DNA from: Campylobacterales bacterium
Lineage (GTDB): Bacteria > Campylobacterota > Campylobacteria > Campylobacterales > QNZT01
Assembly (NCBI GenBank): GCA_027056215.1
Contig: JALULO010000271.1
Coordinates: 1 to 5,802 of the forward strand
DNA length: 5,802 nt
Reading direction: 5' to 3'
Shown here piece after piece: positions 1 through 5,641 of this stretch (position 1 is its first letter; each line of letters starts with the position of its first letter). The notes under the pieces are model-generated. The model was not told the DNA's origin. It was given only the letters and a program-made list of their open reading frames with translations, and ran no database searches. Position numbers and translations under genes: made by a program.

Positions 1-2
1 AA

Positions 3-1133
3 CTAAAAGCCCGTGGTATCATCTATCAGAGTGTGGAAGAATCTGGTGCATCTTTTTTTGATAAGATAAGTTTTAAACGTAAAAAAGAGTTACCAGCCAA
101 AAATCTGGCAAATTTATCGCGAAATCTGGCTATTTATCTTAGAAGTGGTATCCCCATCGTAAATGTGATTCGTTTGGCAAAATCACAGTATGAAAAAGAG
201 CCTGTGATGGTTGATTTTCTCAGTTCACTTGAAACCAGTATGGATGAAGGAAAGAGTTATTATGTGGCACTGGAGTCTCAGGAAATCATCGCTCTTCCGA
301 CATTTTACAAACAATCGATCAAAGTAGCAGAAGAGAGTGGTTCTCTATCTGAAGTGCTTATGGAAATGGCGCGATTTGTAGAAGAGCAAGATAAAGTAGC
401 GGGTAAGGTGAAACAAGCGTTGGTTTATCCTATGTTTATCGTTGTGATTTCGGTGATGATGGTGGCATTTATGTTGACGACTGTTGTGCCTAAGATCACT
501 GGCATGTTTACCCAACTTAAACAAGAGCTTCCAGGTATCACCAAAGCCGTTATCGCTGCTGGAGATTTTTTGGGTGCATATTGGCTTTTTATCGCAGTTG
601 TTATTATTGTGCTTACCGTTGTTTTTCAGTTTTTGGTTCACACTAATAAGCGTTTTAAATATGGATATCATCTTTTTTTACTGAAGTTACCTCTCTTTGG
701 AAAGATTATAGAAACATTTGAGTTGGCTAGATTTTCCTATATCACTTCTGTGCTTATACGATCTGGTGTAACATTTGTTCATGCAGTAAAACTTGCTGCC
801 AATATTCTTGACAATGAAGTGATAAGAGAACAGTTTGTTAAAGCATCCCAAGATGTTGTTGAAGGTAAAAAGTTTTCAACTTCCCTTTCTAAATATGGCA
901 AGAATGTAGATAAATCATTTATACAAGCGATTGCACTTGGTGAAGAGACGAGTGAAGTTGCACTTGTCATGGAAAATCTTGCAGACCTCTATTTTGAAGA
1001 GAATCGTAGTAAAATAGATCTTTTTTTAGCACTTTTAGAGCCTATCTTGATTTTGTTTGTAGGTGTGACTATTGGTGTGATTGTTGTGGCAATGTTATTG
1101 CCTATCTTCTCCATGAACTTAGGAAATATGTAG
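3..1133 (+). CDS. Type II secretion / type IV pilus platform protein, GspF/PilC family (5' partial)
   Basis: This is the inner-membrane platform protein of a type II secretion or type IV pilus machine, which links the cytoplasmic assembly ATPase to pseudopilin assembly. The reading frame is open to the window edge. The residues before the GTG at 33 read LKARGIIYQSVEES, which fits the usual N-terminal region of the family, so that GTG is an internal valine and the start lies upstream. In the 376 visible residues (first visible codon = 1), two T2SSF domains lie at about 33-155 and 240-362. Hydrophobic segments lie at about 139-162, 190-212 and 340-369. The first domain carries the AEESGSL motif at 109-115. 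The second carries GEETSE at 313-318, where the usual glycine is serine. The C-terminus has the typical LEPILILFVG...LLPIFSM ending. The family is about 400 residues long, so about 25-30 are missing. GspF cannot be told from PilC without the upstream neighbours. Confidence 0.93.
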   Translation, partial: LKARGIIYQSVEESGASFFDKISFKRKKELPAKNLANLSRNLAIYLRSGIPIVNVIRLAKSQYEKEPVMVDFLSSLETSMDEGKSYYVALESQEIIALPTFYKQSIKVAEESGSLSEVLMEMARFVEEQDKVAGKVKQALVYPMFIVVISVMMVAFMLTTVVPKITGMFTQLKQELPGITKAVIAAGDFLGAYWLFIAVVIIVLTVVFQFLVHTNKRFKYGYHLFLLKLPLFGKIIETFELARFSYITSVLIRSGVTFVHAVKLAANILDNEVIREQFVKASQDVVEGKKFSTSLSKYGKNVDKSFIQAIALGEETSEVALVMENLADLYFEENRSKIDLFLALLEPILILFVGVTIGVIVVAMLLPIFSMNLGNM

Positions 1134-1141
1134 AAATATCC

Positions 1142-1178
1142 AATAATATTTCAATTTGAAATATTATTAGCACTTTTT
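1142..1178 (+). terminator. AT-rich inverted repeat with T run after the platform gene
   Basis: A perfect 13-base inverted repeat (arms 1142-1154 and 1156-1168, one central base) starts 8 bases after the stop of the GspF/PilC gene. It is followed by TTTTT at 1174-1178. Folded as RNA it gives an 11-12 bp stem with a 3-5 base loop, which fits an intrinsic terminator. The stem has only one G-C pair, so it is weak. An operator for the downstream RhuM-like gene is the main alternative, because the repeat lies only about 22 bases upstream of that gene's -10-like box. Confidence 0.5.
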
Positions 1179-1190
1179 AAATATTTTTAT

Positions 1191-1216
1191 TACAATACTC
1201 CTAACAAAACAAGGAG
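1191..1216 (+). promoter_or_regulatory. Putative promoter -10 box and ribosome binding site of the RhuM-like gene
   Basis: TACAAT at 1191-1196 lies behind a T-rich stretch (TTTTTAAATATTTTTAT). This resembles Campylobacterota sigma-70 promoters, which often lack a clear -35 box. AAGGAG at 1211-1216 is a strong ribosome binding site 5 bases before the ATG at 1222 and fixes that start. The -10 call is a pattern match only. Confidence 0.5.
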
Positions 1217-1221
1217 TTACT

Positions 1222-1644
1222 ATGAAAACATCAAAAAGTTTAACATACCAAAGTCCATTTGAGGGTAAAGATTTAGCTGTTACATTGTGTCAGGAAAGTT
1301 TTTGGATGACACAGATTCAGATGAGTACACTATTTGGGTGTGATGTTCGCATGATTCATATAACACTCAAAGCACTTTTCGCATCAGGTGAACTTGAAGA
1401 AGATATTGTGAATAAAAGTCTTGATGCCTATACGGCTGATGGTAGAGTATATAGTGCAAATTTTTACAACCTTGATGCAATCATCGCAGTAGGTTATAGA
1501 ATCAATCCAAAAGAAGCAACACACTTTCATATTTGGAGTATGCAAATGCTTAAAACTCACCTTCTTGAGGGTTTGGAGATCAAAGAGTACAGCATCATTG
1601 AGAGTATCAGAAGAAAAGTTTCTCATATGTTAGCTGTAGCATAA
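1222..1644 (+). CDS. Stand-alone RhuM-like N-terminal domain protein
   Basis: This 140-residue protein resembles the N-terminal domain of the virulence RhuM family. From recalled family sequences, the matching landmarks are FWMTQIQMSTLFGCDVRMI at about 27-45 (usually a FWLTQ..MAELFG.D.RT stretch), LFASGELEED at about 52-61, FYNLDAIIAVGYRINPKEAT at about 81-100, and HIWSMQMLKTHLLEG at about 103-117. Full-length RhuM proteins are more than 300 residues; here the protein ends about 24 residues after the shared domain with a short divergent tail rich in charged residues. The region around 27-55 looks like a helix-turn-helix, so DNA binding is plausible. The family's biochemical role is not established, and the name comes from a Salmonella pathogenicity-island gene. 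The gene has its own AAGGAG site and stands alone, with no partner toxin or restriction gene in view. It may be a natural minimal version or a relic that stays open. Domain assignment is fairly sure; function is unknown. Confidence 0.75.
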   Translation: MKTSKSLTYQSPFEGKDLAVTLCQESFWMTQIQMSTLFGCDVRMIHITLKALFASGELEEDIVNKSLDAYTADGRVYSANFYNLDAIIAVGYRINPKEATHFHIWSMQMLKTHLLEGLEIKEYSIIESIRRKVSHMLAVA

Positions 1645-1678
1645 AACAACTATCACTTATCATTAGAGGTCTCCTTAA

Positions 1679-1711
1679 TACTATTTTAGTACAATGTAGC
1701 ACAAAAAAGGA
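1679..1711 (+). promoter_or_regulatory. Putative rpe operon promoter and ribosome binding site
   Basis: TACAAT at 1690-1695, preceded by a T-rich stretch, is a -10-like box 21 bases before the rpe start. AAAAAAGGA at 1703-1711 serves as the ribosome binding site. A small inverted repeat, TACTA-TTT-TAGTA (1679-1691), overlaps the 5' end of the -10 box; it is short enough to be chance. The box and its context (TTTTAnTACAAT) match those in front of the RhuM-like gene. Confidence 0.45.
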
Positions 1712-1716
1712 TAATC

Positions 1717-2358
1717 ATGCAAGTAGCGCCGAGTATTTTATCTGCTGATTTTGGTAGATTGGATGAAGAGGTCAGGGCGATATGTGAGGGTGGTTGTGAT
1801 CTTGTTCATGTCGATGTGATGGATGGTCATTTTGTACCAAACCTTACGATTGGACCAGTGGTTGTAAAAAGTGTTGCAAAAGCAAGTACAAAACCTTTAG
1901 ATATACATTTGATGGTTGAGAATAATACTTTTTTTGTAGATTTATTTGCTCCTTTGAAACCAAAACATATATCATTTCATTTTGAAGAAGAAAAACATCC
2001 TCATCGTTTGATTCAAAAGATAAGAGATTTGGGAATCTCTCCTGCAATCGTACTCAATCCACATAGCCGTCCTGAGGATTTAGAATATATCATCAATGAT
2101 TTGGATATGGTACTTTTGATGAGTGTCAATCCTGGCTTTGGAGGTCAAAAGTTTATTCCTAGTGTTATTGAAAAATCAGCAAGATTGAAAGATTTGATTT
2201 TACGTAAAGGGGCATCTACATTGATAGAAGTAGATGGTGGTGTCAATGATAAAAATATTGTTAATTTGAAAAATGCTGGTGTAGATATCGTTGTTGCAGG
2301 TAGTTATGTTTACAATAGTGATGACTATGCTAAAGCAATCAAAAGTTTACAGATATAG
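1717..2358 (+). CDS. rpe: Ribulose-phosphate 3-epimerase
   Basis: This cytoplasmic TIM-barrel enzyme interconverts D-ribulose 5-phosphate and D-xylulose 5-phosphate in the non-oxidative pentose phosphate pathway. The 213 residues match the usual family length. It begins with the canonical PSILSADFGRL. The metal ligands and catalytic residues known in the family are visible: H31 and D33 in HVDVMDGHFVPN, H64 in DIHLMV, and D173 in EVDGGVN. D33 and D173 would be the acid/base pair. The flexible-loop and phosphate-binding motifs SVNPGFGGQKFI (136-147) and VAGSYVY (193-199) are intact. The start is set by the AAAAAAGGA ribosome binding site. It is first in a packed operon with trpF and an exonuclease gene. 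In autotrophic Campylobacterota that fix carbon by the reverse TCA cycle it would supply pentoses rather than serve a Calvin cycle; that is inference. Confidence 0.97.
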   Translation: MQVAPSILSADFGRLDEEVRAICEGGCDLVHVDVMDGHFVPNLTIGPVVVKSVAKASTKPLDIHLMVENNTFFVDLFAPLKPKHISFHFEEEKHPHRLIQKIRDLGISPAIVLNPHSRPEDLEYIINDLDMVLLMSVNPGFGGQKFIPSVIEKSARLKDLILRKGASTLIEVDGGVNDKNIVNLKNAGVDIVVAGSYVYNSDDYAKAIKSLQI

Positions 2359-2359
2359 T

Positions 2360-2956
2360 ATGCGTGTAAAAATATGTGGTATCACAAATCTCGAAGATGC
2401 TATTGATGCTATTGATGCTGGCGCAGATGCCTTGGGTTTTGTTTTTTATGAAAAATCACCAAGATACATCACACCACAAAGGGCAAAAGAGATTGTTGCT
2501 TTGATACCACCTTTTGTAGAGAGGGTAGGATTGTTTGTCAATGTAAGTGCTAAGGAAGTCAATGAAATCACTGCTTTTACAAAGATGAGTCTTGCACAGA
2601 TCCATTTTGAAGCAACACAAAATTTTTATGATGCACTACATGTTAAACATCTTAAAGTTGTACGTGCAAAATCTCCCCAAGATGTGCATAGATATCATGA
2701 TGAGTATCGTATAGTGGATGCATTTGTTGAAAGTTATGGTGGCGAAGGAAAACGTGTAAATCCTGAGTGGTTTAAAGATGTAGATTGTTCAAAAATCATC
2801 CTTGCGGGAGGATTAAATGAAGATAATGTACATCAAATGTTGGATTTTCCTTTTTTTGCCTTAGATTTAAGCAGTGGAGTAGAGAAGAAAAAAGGAAAAA
2901 AAGATAAAATAAAGATGAAAAATTTTATTAAAGCTGTGAAAAATGGAAAAATTTGA
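2360..2956 (+). CDS. trpF: Phosphoribosylanthranilate isomerase
   Basis: TrpF carries out the isomerisation of N-(5-phosphoribosyl)anthranilate to the carboxyphenylamino-deoxyribulose phosphate in tryptophan biosynthesis. The 198-residue protein begins MRVKICGIT, with the catalytic cysteine at C6. The catalytic aspartate is D120, six residues before the GG of SYGGEGK. GADALGFVFYEKSPRYITP (21-39), VGLFVN (56-61), ILAGGLNEDNV (147-157) and LDLSSGVE (167-174) are all typical. The usual QLHG motif is replaced by QIHFEA at 80-85. A longer reading from an ATG at 2291 is possible, but it would overlap rpe by 68 bases and add 23 residues without family similarity. The ATG at 2360 lies one base after the rpe stop and has no clear ribosome binding site, so translation is probably coupled to rpe. 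No other trp gene is in the window. Confidence 0.95.
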   Translation: MRVKICGITNLEDAIDAIDAGADALGFVFYEKSPRYITPQRAKEIVALIPPFVERVGLFVNVSAKEVNEITAFTKMSLAQIHFEATQNFYDALHVKHLKVVRAKSPQDVHRYHDEYRIVDAFVESYGGEGKRVNPEWFKDVDCSKIILAGGLNEDNVHQMLDFPFFALDLSSGVEKKKGKKDKIKMKNFIKAVKNGKI

Positions 2957-3737
2957 TAATCTTGTAAACAAGTTACAATTGGGTGCTGTGCCAAAAGATG
3001 AATTTTATGGTTGCATGAATCGATTGAAAAAAAACTTTGATCTTGAATTGGATATAGAAACACTTAATTTCTATGGTCTTCCCGTTCGCGAAGATGAACA
3101 AAAAGTATATTTACGGACACAGAAAAATTCTTATAAAGATGAAACATATTGTGTTGTTGATATAGAAACCAATGGAAATAGTCCTGTTAAAAATCAGATT
3201 ATTGAACTTGGTGCTATCAAATACAAAAATGGTGAAATCGTAGATCGTTTTGAATCATATGTATATGCTGATTATATTCCTCAGGCGATTATACGTTTGA
3301 CACATATAGAACAAAGTGATTTGGCAGATGCTCCGTCTTTAAAAAAAGTACTCTATGATTTTAAACTTTTTCTTGCAGACGATGTATTTGTAGCACACAA
3401 TGTTAAATTTGATTTTAATTTTATCTCTACTTCTCTCAAAACTGTAGGGCTTGAAGAACTACTAAATCGTAAACTTTGTACGGTTGATCTATCACGAAAA
3501 ACGATTAAAGCACAAAAACATGGTTTGGGATATCTCAGAGAATTTTTAAATATCCAAATAGGGGATCACCACAGAGCATATGCAGATGCTATAAGTGCTG
3601 CAAAAGTGTTAGATGCGTGTTTTGAAAATATTCCACCAGAAGTGATTTCGACAGAGGATTTGATAAAGTTCTCAAAAAATGCGCCAAGAACAACCGCTAA
3701 AAAGAAAAAAGAGAGTATAAAGGAAAAGATAGAATAG
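2943..3737 (+). CDS. dnaQ: DEDDh 3'-5' exonuclease, DNA polymerase III epsilon-like
   Basis: This DnaQ-fold exonuclease removes 3' terminal nucleotides and is the likely proofreading subunit or a repair exonuclease. All five DEDDh residues are present in the 264-residue protein: D73 and E75 in VVDIETNG, D157 in AHNVKFDFNF, and H210 and D215 in HHRAYADA. About 65 residues precede the exonuclease domain, and a lysine-rich tail (NAPRTTAKKKKESIKE) follows it. I see no obvious beta-clamp motif. The ATG at 2943 overlaps the trpF end by 14 bases and lacks a strong ribosome binding site, so coupling is likely. From memory, rpe and dnaQ are also neighbours in Helicobacter pylori, which supports the operon and the symbol. 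Whether it is the replicative epsilon or a paralogue is not decided by this window. Confidence 0.87.
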   Translation: MEKFDNLVNKLQLGAVPKDEFYGCMNRLKKNFDLELDIETLNFYGLPVREDEQKVYLRTQKNSYKDETYCVVDIETNGNSPVKNQIIELGAIKYKNGEIVDRFESYVYADYIPQAIIRLTHIEQSDLADAPSLKKVLYDFKLFLADDVFVAHNVKFDFNFISTSLKTVGLEELLNRKLCTVDLSRKTIKAQKHGLGYLREFLNIQIGDHHRAYADAISAAKVLDACFENIPPEVISTEDLIKFSKNAPRTTAKKKKESIKEKIE

Positions 3738-3750
3738 TTTTATAGATTCT

Positions 3751-3768
3751 AAAAGAGGCAAAAGCCTC
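3751..3768 (-). terminator. Intrinsic terminator of the sqr - small gene transcript
   Basis: On the - strand, GAGGC-TTTT-GCCTC (3768 down to 3755) is a 5-bp G-C-rich stem with a four-base loop. It is followed directly by TTTTAG and starts 12 bases after the stop of the 58-codon gene. On the + strand the same stem is followed by AATTAG and has no T run, so it should work mainly for - strand transcripts. Confidence 0.72.
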
Positions 3769-3780
3769 AATTAGATACGT

Positions 3781-3957
3781 TTAGTGGTGAGATTTTAGGA
3801 TTAATGTCGTCATTTTTATATTAATCGCAACAAATCTAACCAATTGCCAAATCACACATGTTCTTAGAAACTTTTGTGCTCCCATAGGTACCATTGTTCC
3901 AAATTGTGGACTATATGGGTCGATGTGTTGTAAGTGTTTTGCTTGTTTTTCTGCCAT
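3781..3957 (-). CDS. Small basic protein with hydrophobic C-terminal segment, downstream of sqr
   Basis: This 58-residue protein is not recognised. It begins MAEKQAKHLQHIDPYSPQFG, has a hydrophilic N-terminal third and midsection, and then a hydrophobic but arginine- and lysine-containing stretch at about 30-54 (FLRTCVIWQLVRFVAINIKM, then TTLIL), ending KSHH. That stretch could be an amphipathic or single membrane-associated helix. Evidence that it is real: AAGGAG at 3963-3968 lies five bases before the ATG, it has the same strand and direction as sqr, which ends 88 bases upstream, and an intrinsic terminator lies 12 bases beyond its stop. It probably shares the sqr transcript. An accessory or membrane-anchoring role for the quinone-reducing SQR is conceivable from context alone. 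It contains a single cysteine (C34) and no cofactor motif. Confidence 0.72.
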   Translation of the reverse strand: MAEKQAKHLQHIDPYSPQFGTMVPMGAQKFLRTCVIWQLVRFVAINIKMTTLILKSHH

Positions 3958-3987
3958 TTTATCTCCTTGTTATATTTTAATCTATCT

Positions 3988-4047
3988 GGAAGTAAAACCT
4001 TAGTTTCACACTGATGTGAAGCTAAAGTAGCACTTCCTAGCTTTTTT
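3988..4047 (+). terminator. Large stem-loop between sqr and the small gene; likely + strand terminator
   Basis: The outer arms GGAAGT (3988-3993) and ACTTCC (4032-4037) flank a symmetric 6/6 internal loop. An inner 11-bp stem, TTAGTTTCACA (4000-4010) with TGTGAAGCTAA (4015-4025), closes a CTGA loop. As + strand RNA the inner stem is continuous, with one G-U pair, and TTTTTT (4042-4047) follows four bases after the outer stem. As - strand RNA the same position is a C-A mismatch and no T run follows. It therefore best fits a terminator for + strand transcription arriving from the rpe operon, although it could also act as an RNA processing or stability element between sqr and the small gene. Confidence 0.55.
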
Positions 4048-5518
4048 ATTCTGGAATCAGTGTCCAACCTGGTTTAAGTTGTGCTTTCCATAAAAATGCA
4101 TGGTGAAGCAGGTGCTTAACCCAGTGCGCTGCTAGTCCTAGTTCTCCTGTTGTACCGTGCATATCACGTCCAACTCCTGGATACTTTTCAAAGTCAGGGA
4201 TGATTGGATATACCGTCATCGCTGCAGCTGTTCCGTTAAACAAACCTTTACCAGCACTTGCAACACAAGCTGCACCCATTTCTGCCATAGAAGCTGTATG
4301 TGTCACTTCTGTAGCACCATCTACGATCATATCCCTGATACTTGAAGCTACTGCTTTACCCATCATTGCACTTGGCATACCAGTTCTTGGAGGAGTAGGG
4401 TTGATTGGTGTTCCGTTTGGTGAACTCATAGGTTTACTGATAAGATGCGGTGGTGCAAATGCAATACCGACTGCAAACATATTTTTATAGGTTGGGTTTT
4501 GTAAAGTTTTTGGCCAGTCACTTGCTTTCCAGTTTTCATAAGCACCTGCGCCATAGTTTGCATCAACTTTCATAAAGCCGTTTGGTGCAAAGATAGTACC
4601 TGTGATATCTTCACCTGCTTTGTCAAATGCTTTTAGACCAACACCTGCAAATGGTGGGATTAACATAGCAAAATCAAACTCTTGCTCACCCATCTCTCCA
4701 TCAAGTGTTTCGTATGAAGCTTTTCCAGCTTCTACTTTATTTACATGTGCTCCGATGATCCACTCAAGACCTCTTTCAGCATAAAGTGATTCTGAAAAGA
4801 TTTTACTACTGGTTGCATAACCACCCATACTAAAGTGGATACCACCCATACCAAAATCACCAAGGAAAGATTCATTTGAAATCCAGATCATCTCTGCATT
4901 GTCTCTAACACCAGCCGCTTTTAGTTTATGTTCGATATTGAAAATATACTCAAATGCAGCACCTTGACATGTACACATACCATGACCGGTTCCGACAAGG
5001 AACTTTAACTTTTCACCTTTTTTCATGCGTTCGATACATTTATCCAACTCTGCAGCTGCGTGTAAAGCATGATCTGCTGTACAAACTGAAACAGTATGTT
5101 CTCCTAGTTGTCCTTGTCCATTTCCAAGACCTGGAGTTGCATCAAAGTTAAGTTTTGGTCCTGTTGCATTGATAAGATAATCATATGTTAATTCTTCAGT
5201 TTCACCTTCTTTAGCTGAATCTGTATACTCAATCGTAATATATGCTTTATCTTGATCTTTACCACCTTCAGGATGTACTGAAACGGCTTTAGCTTGTCTA
5301 TAATCAACGCCACCTTTTGCATATACAGGTGCTAAATCAAAAGTAACTTCTTTTTTTGTCATCTCTCCAACACCTACCCAGATGTTTGAAGGAATCCAGT
5401 TCCATTTACTATTTGGAGTAACAACTACAACTTCATGTTCTCCTCCAATCCATTTACCTAGAAACGATGCAGCAGTGTGACCTGATACACCAGCGCCCAT
5501 AATTACGACTCTTGCCAT
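4046..5518 (-). CDS. sqr: Sulfide:quinone oxidoreductase
   Basis: This FAD enzyme oxidises sulfide to sulfur or polysulfide and transfers electrons to membrane quinone; it belongs to the two-dinucleotide-binding flavoprotein superfamily. In 490 residues, the FAD-binding VVIMGAGVSGHTAA lies at 4-17, WNWIPSNIWVGVG at 39-51, and LINATGP at 115-121. The cysteines expected in SQRs are visible: C184 in CQGAAFEY and C418 in AACVAS are the best matches to the conserved redox pair, with C146 in VCTADHA as a candidate third; C182 is additional. The usual second FAD motif ending in GD reads NMFAVGIAFAPP (346-357), so the aspartate is isoleucine, followed by a proline-rich stretch NPTPPRTGMPS (363-373). 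No signal peptide is seen; SQRs are typically peripheral membrane proteins. AAGGAG at 5524-5529 lies five bases before the start. I do not assign an SQR type number; a related flavocytochrome-c-type subunit is a less likely alternative. Confidence 0.92.
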   Translation of the reverse strand: MARVVIMGAGVSGHTAASFLGKWIGGEHEVVVVTPNSKWNWIPSNIWVGVGEMTKKEVTFDLAPVYAKGGVDYRQAKAVSVHPEGGKDQDKAYITIEYTDSAKEGETEELTYDYLINATGPKLNFDATPGLGNGQGQLGEHTVSVCTADHALHAAAELDKCIERMKKGEKLKFLVGTGHGMCTCQGAAFEYIFNIEHKLKAAGVRDNAEMIWISNESFLGDFGMGGIHFSMGGYATSSKIFSESLYAERGLEWIIGAHVNKVEAGKASYETLDGEMGEQEFDFAMLIPPFAGVGLKAFDKAGEDITGTIFAPNGFMKVDANYGAGAYENWKASDWPKTLQNPTYKNMFAVGIAFAPPHLISKPMSSPNGTPINPTPPRTGMPSAMMGKAVASSIRDMIVDGATEVTHTASMAEMGAACVASAGKGLFNGTAAAMTVYPIIPDFEKYPGVGRDMHGTTGELGLAAHWVKHLLHHAFLWKAQLKPGWTLIPE

Positions 5519-5575
5519 ATATTCTCCTTTGTTAATATAAAATCATCTAATAATTATATGATAAAGAAGTTTAAG

Positions 5576-5586
5576 ATTATATTATA
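5576..5586 (-). promoter_or_regulatory. Candidate sqr promoter -10 boxes
   Basis: On the - strand two TATAAT hexamers overlap by one base (5586-5581 and 5581-5576), which would give a leader of about 50-60 bases before sqr. Another TATAAT lies at 5558-5553. The 123-base gap is so AT-rich that such boxes can arise by chance, and no -35 box is evident, so the exact site is not fixed. Confidence 0.35.
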
Positions 5587-5596
5587 TGAGGATGAG

Positions 5597-5623
5597 AGAA
5601 TTATATTTAAAAATTATAATTCT
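5597..5623. repeat. 9-base inverted repeat upstream of sqr
   Basis: AGAATTATA (5597-5605) and TATAATTCT (5615-5623) are perfect inverted copies separated by nine A/T bases. The repeat lies just upstream of the candidate sqr -10 boxes and 18 bases beyond the stop of the hexapeptide-repeat gene. No T run follows on the - strand, so an operator is as likely as a terminator. AT richness raises the chance of coincidence. Confidence 0.35.
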
Positions 5624-5641
5624 AAGTAAGGTTTATATTAA

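Noticed and set aside
33..35. GTG as the start of the GspF/PilC gene
   Set aside because: The frame is open to the window edge and the upstream residues LKARGIIYQS fit the family's N-terminal region, so this is an internal valine codon.
345..671. A 108-codon - strand frame within the platform gene
   Set aside because: Its composition (many H, N and K) is typical of an antisense shadow of hydrophobic codons, and the sense gene is well supported.
1222..1644. RhuM-like gene as half of a toxin-antitoxin pair or defence island
   Set aside because: No adjacent partner gene, nuclease or restriction subunit is present; the neighbours are a secretion gene and rpe.
2291..2359. An earlier ATG giving a 221-residue TrpF
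   Set aside because: The 23 extra residues overlap rpe coding sequence, have no TrpF similarity, and the family normally starts with the KICGIT strand found at 2360.
2396..2422. Tandem repeat of GATGCTATT (two copies plus a GATGCTGGC unit) in trpF
   Set aside because: It encodes DAIDAIDAG, as expected for the first helix of TrpF, and only two exact units are present; ordinary coding sequence.
3864..4067. A 67-codon - strand frame overlapping the sqr end and the small gene
   Set aside because: It starts inside sqr, overlaps the better-supported 58-codon gene in another frame, and lacks a ribosome binding site.
4200..4490. A 96-codon + strand open frame inside sqr, with others at 4602-4784 and 4954-5151
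   Set aside because: These are antisense shadows of the long, well-supported sqr gene, with no ribosome binding site or family similarity.
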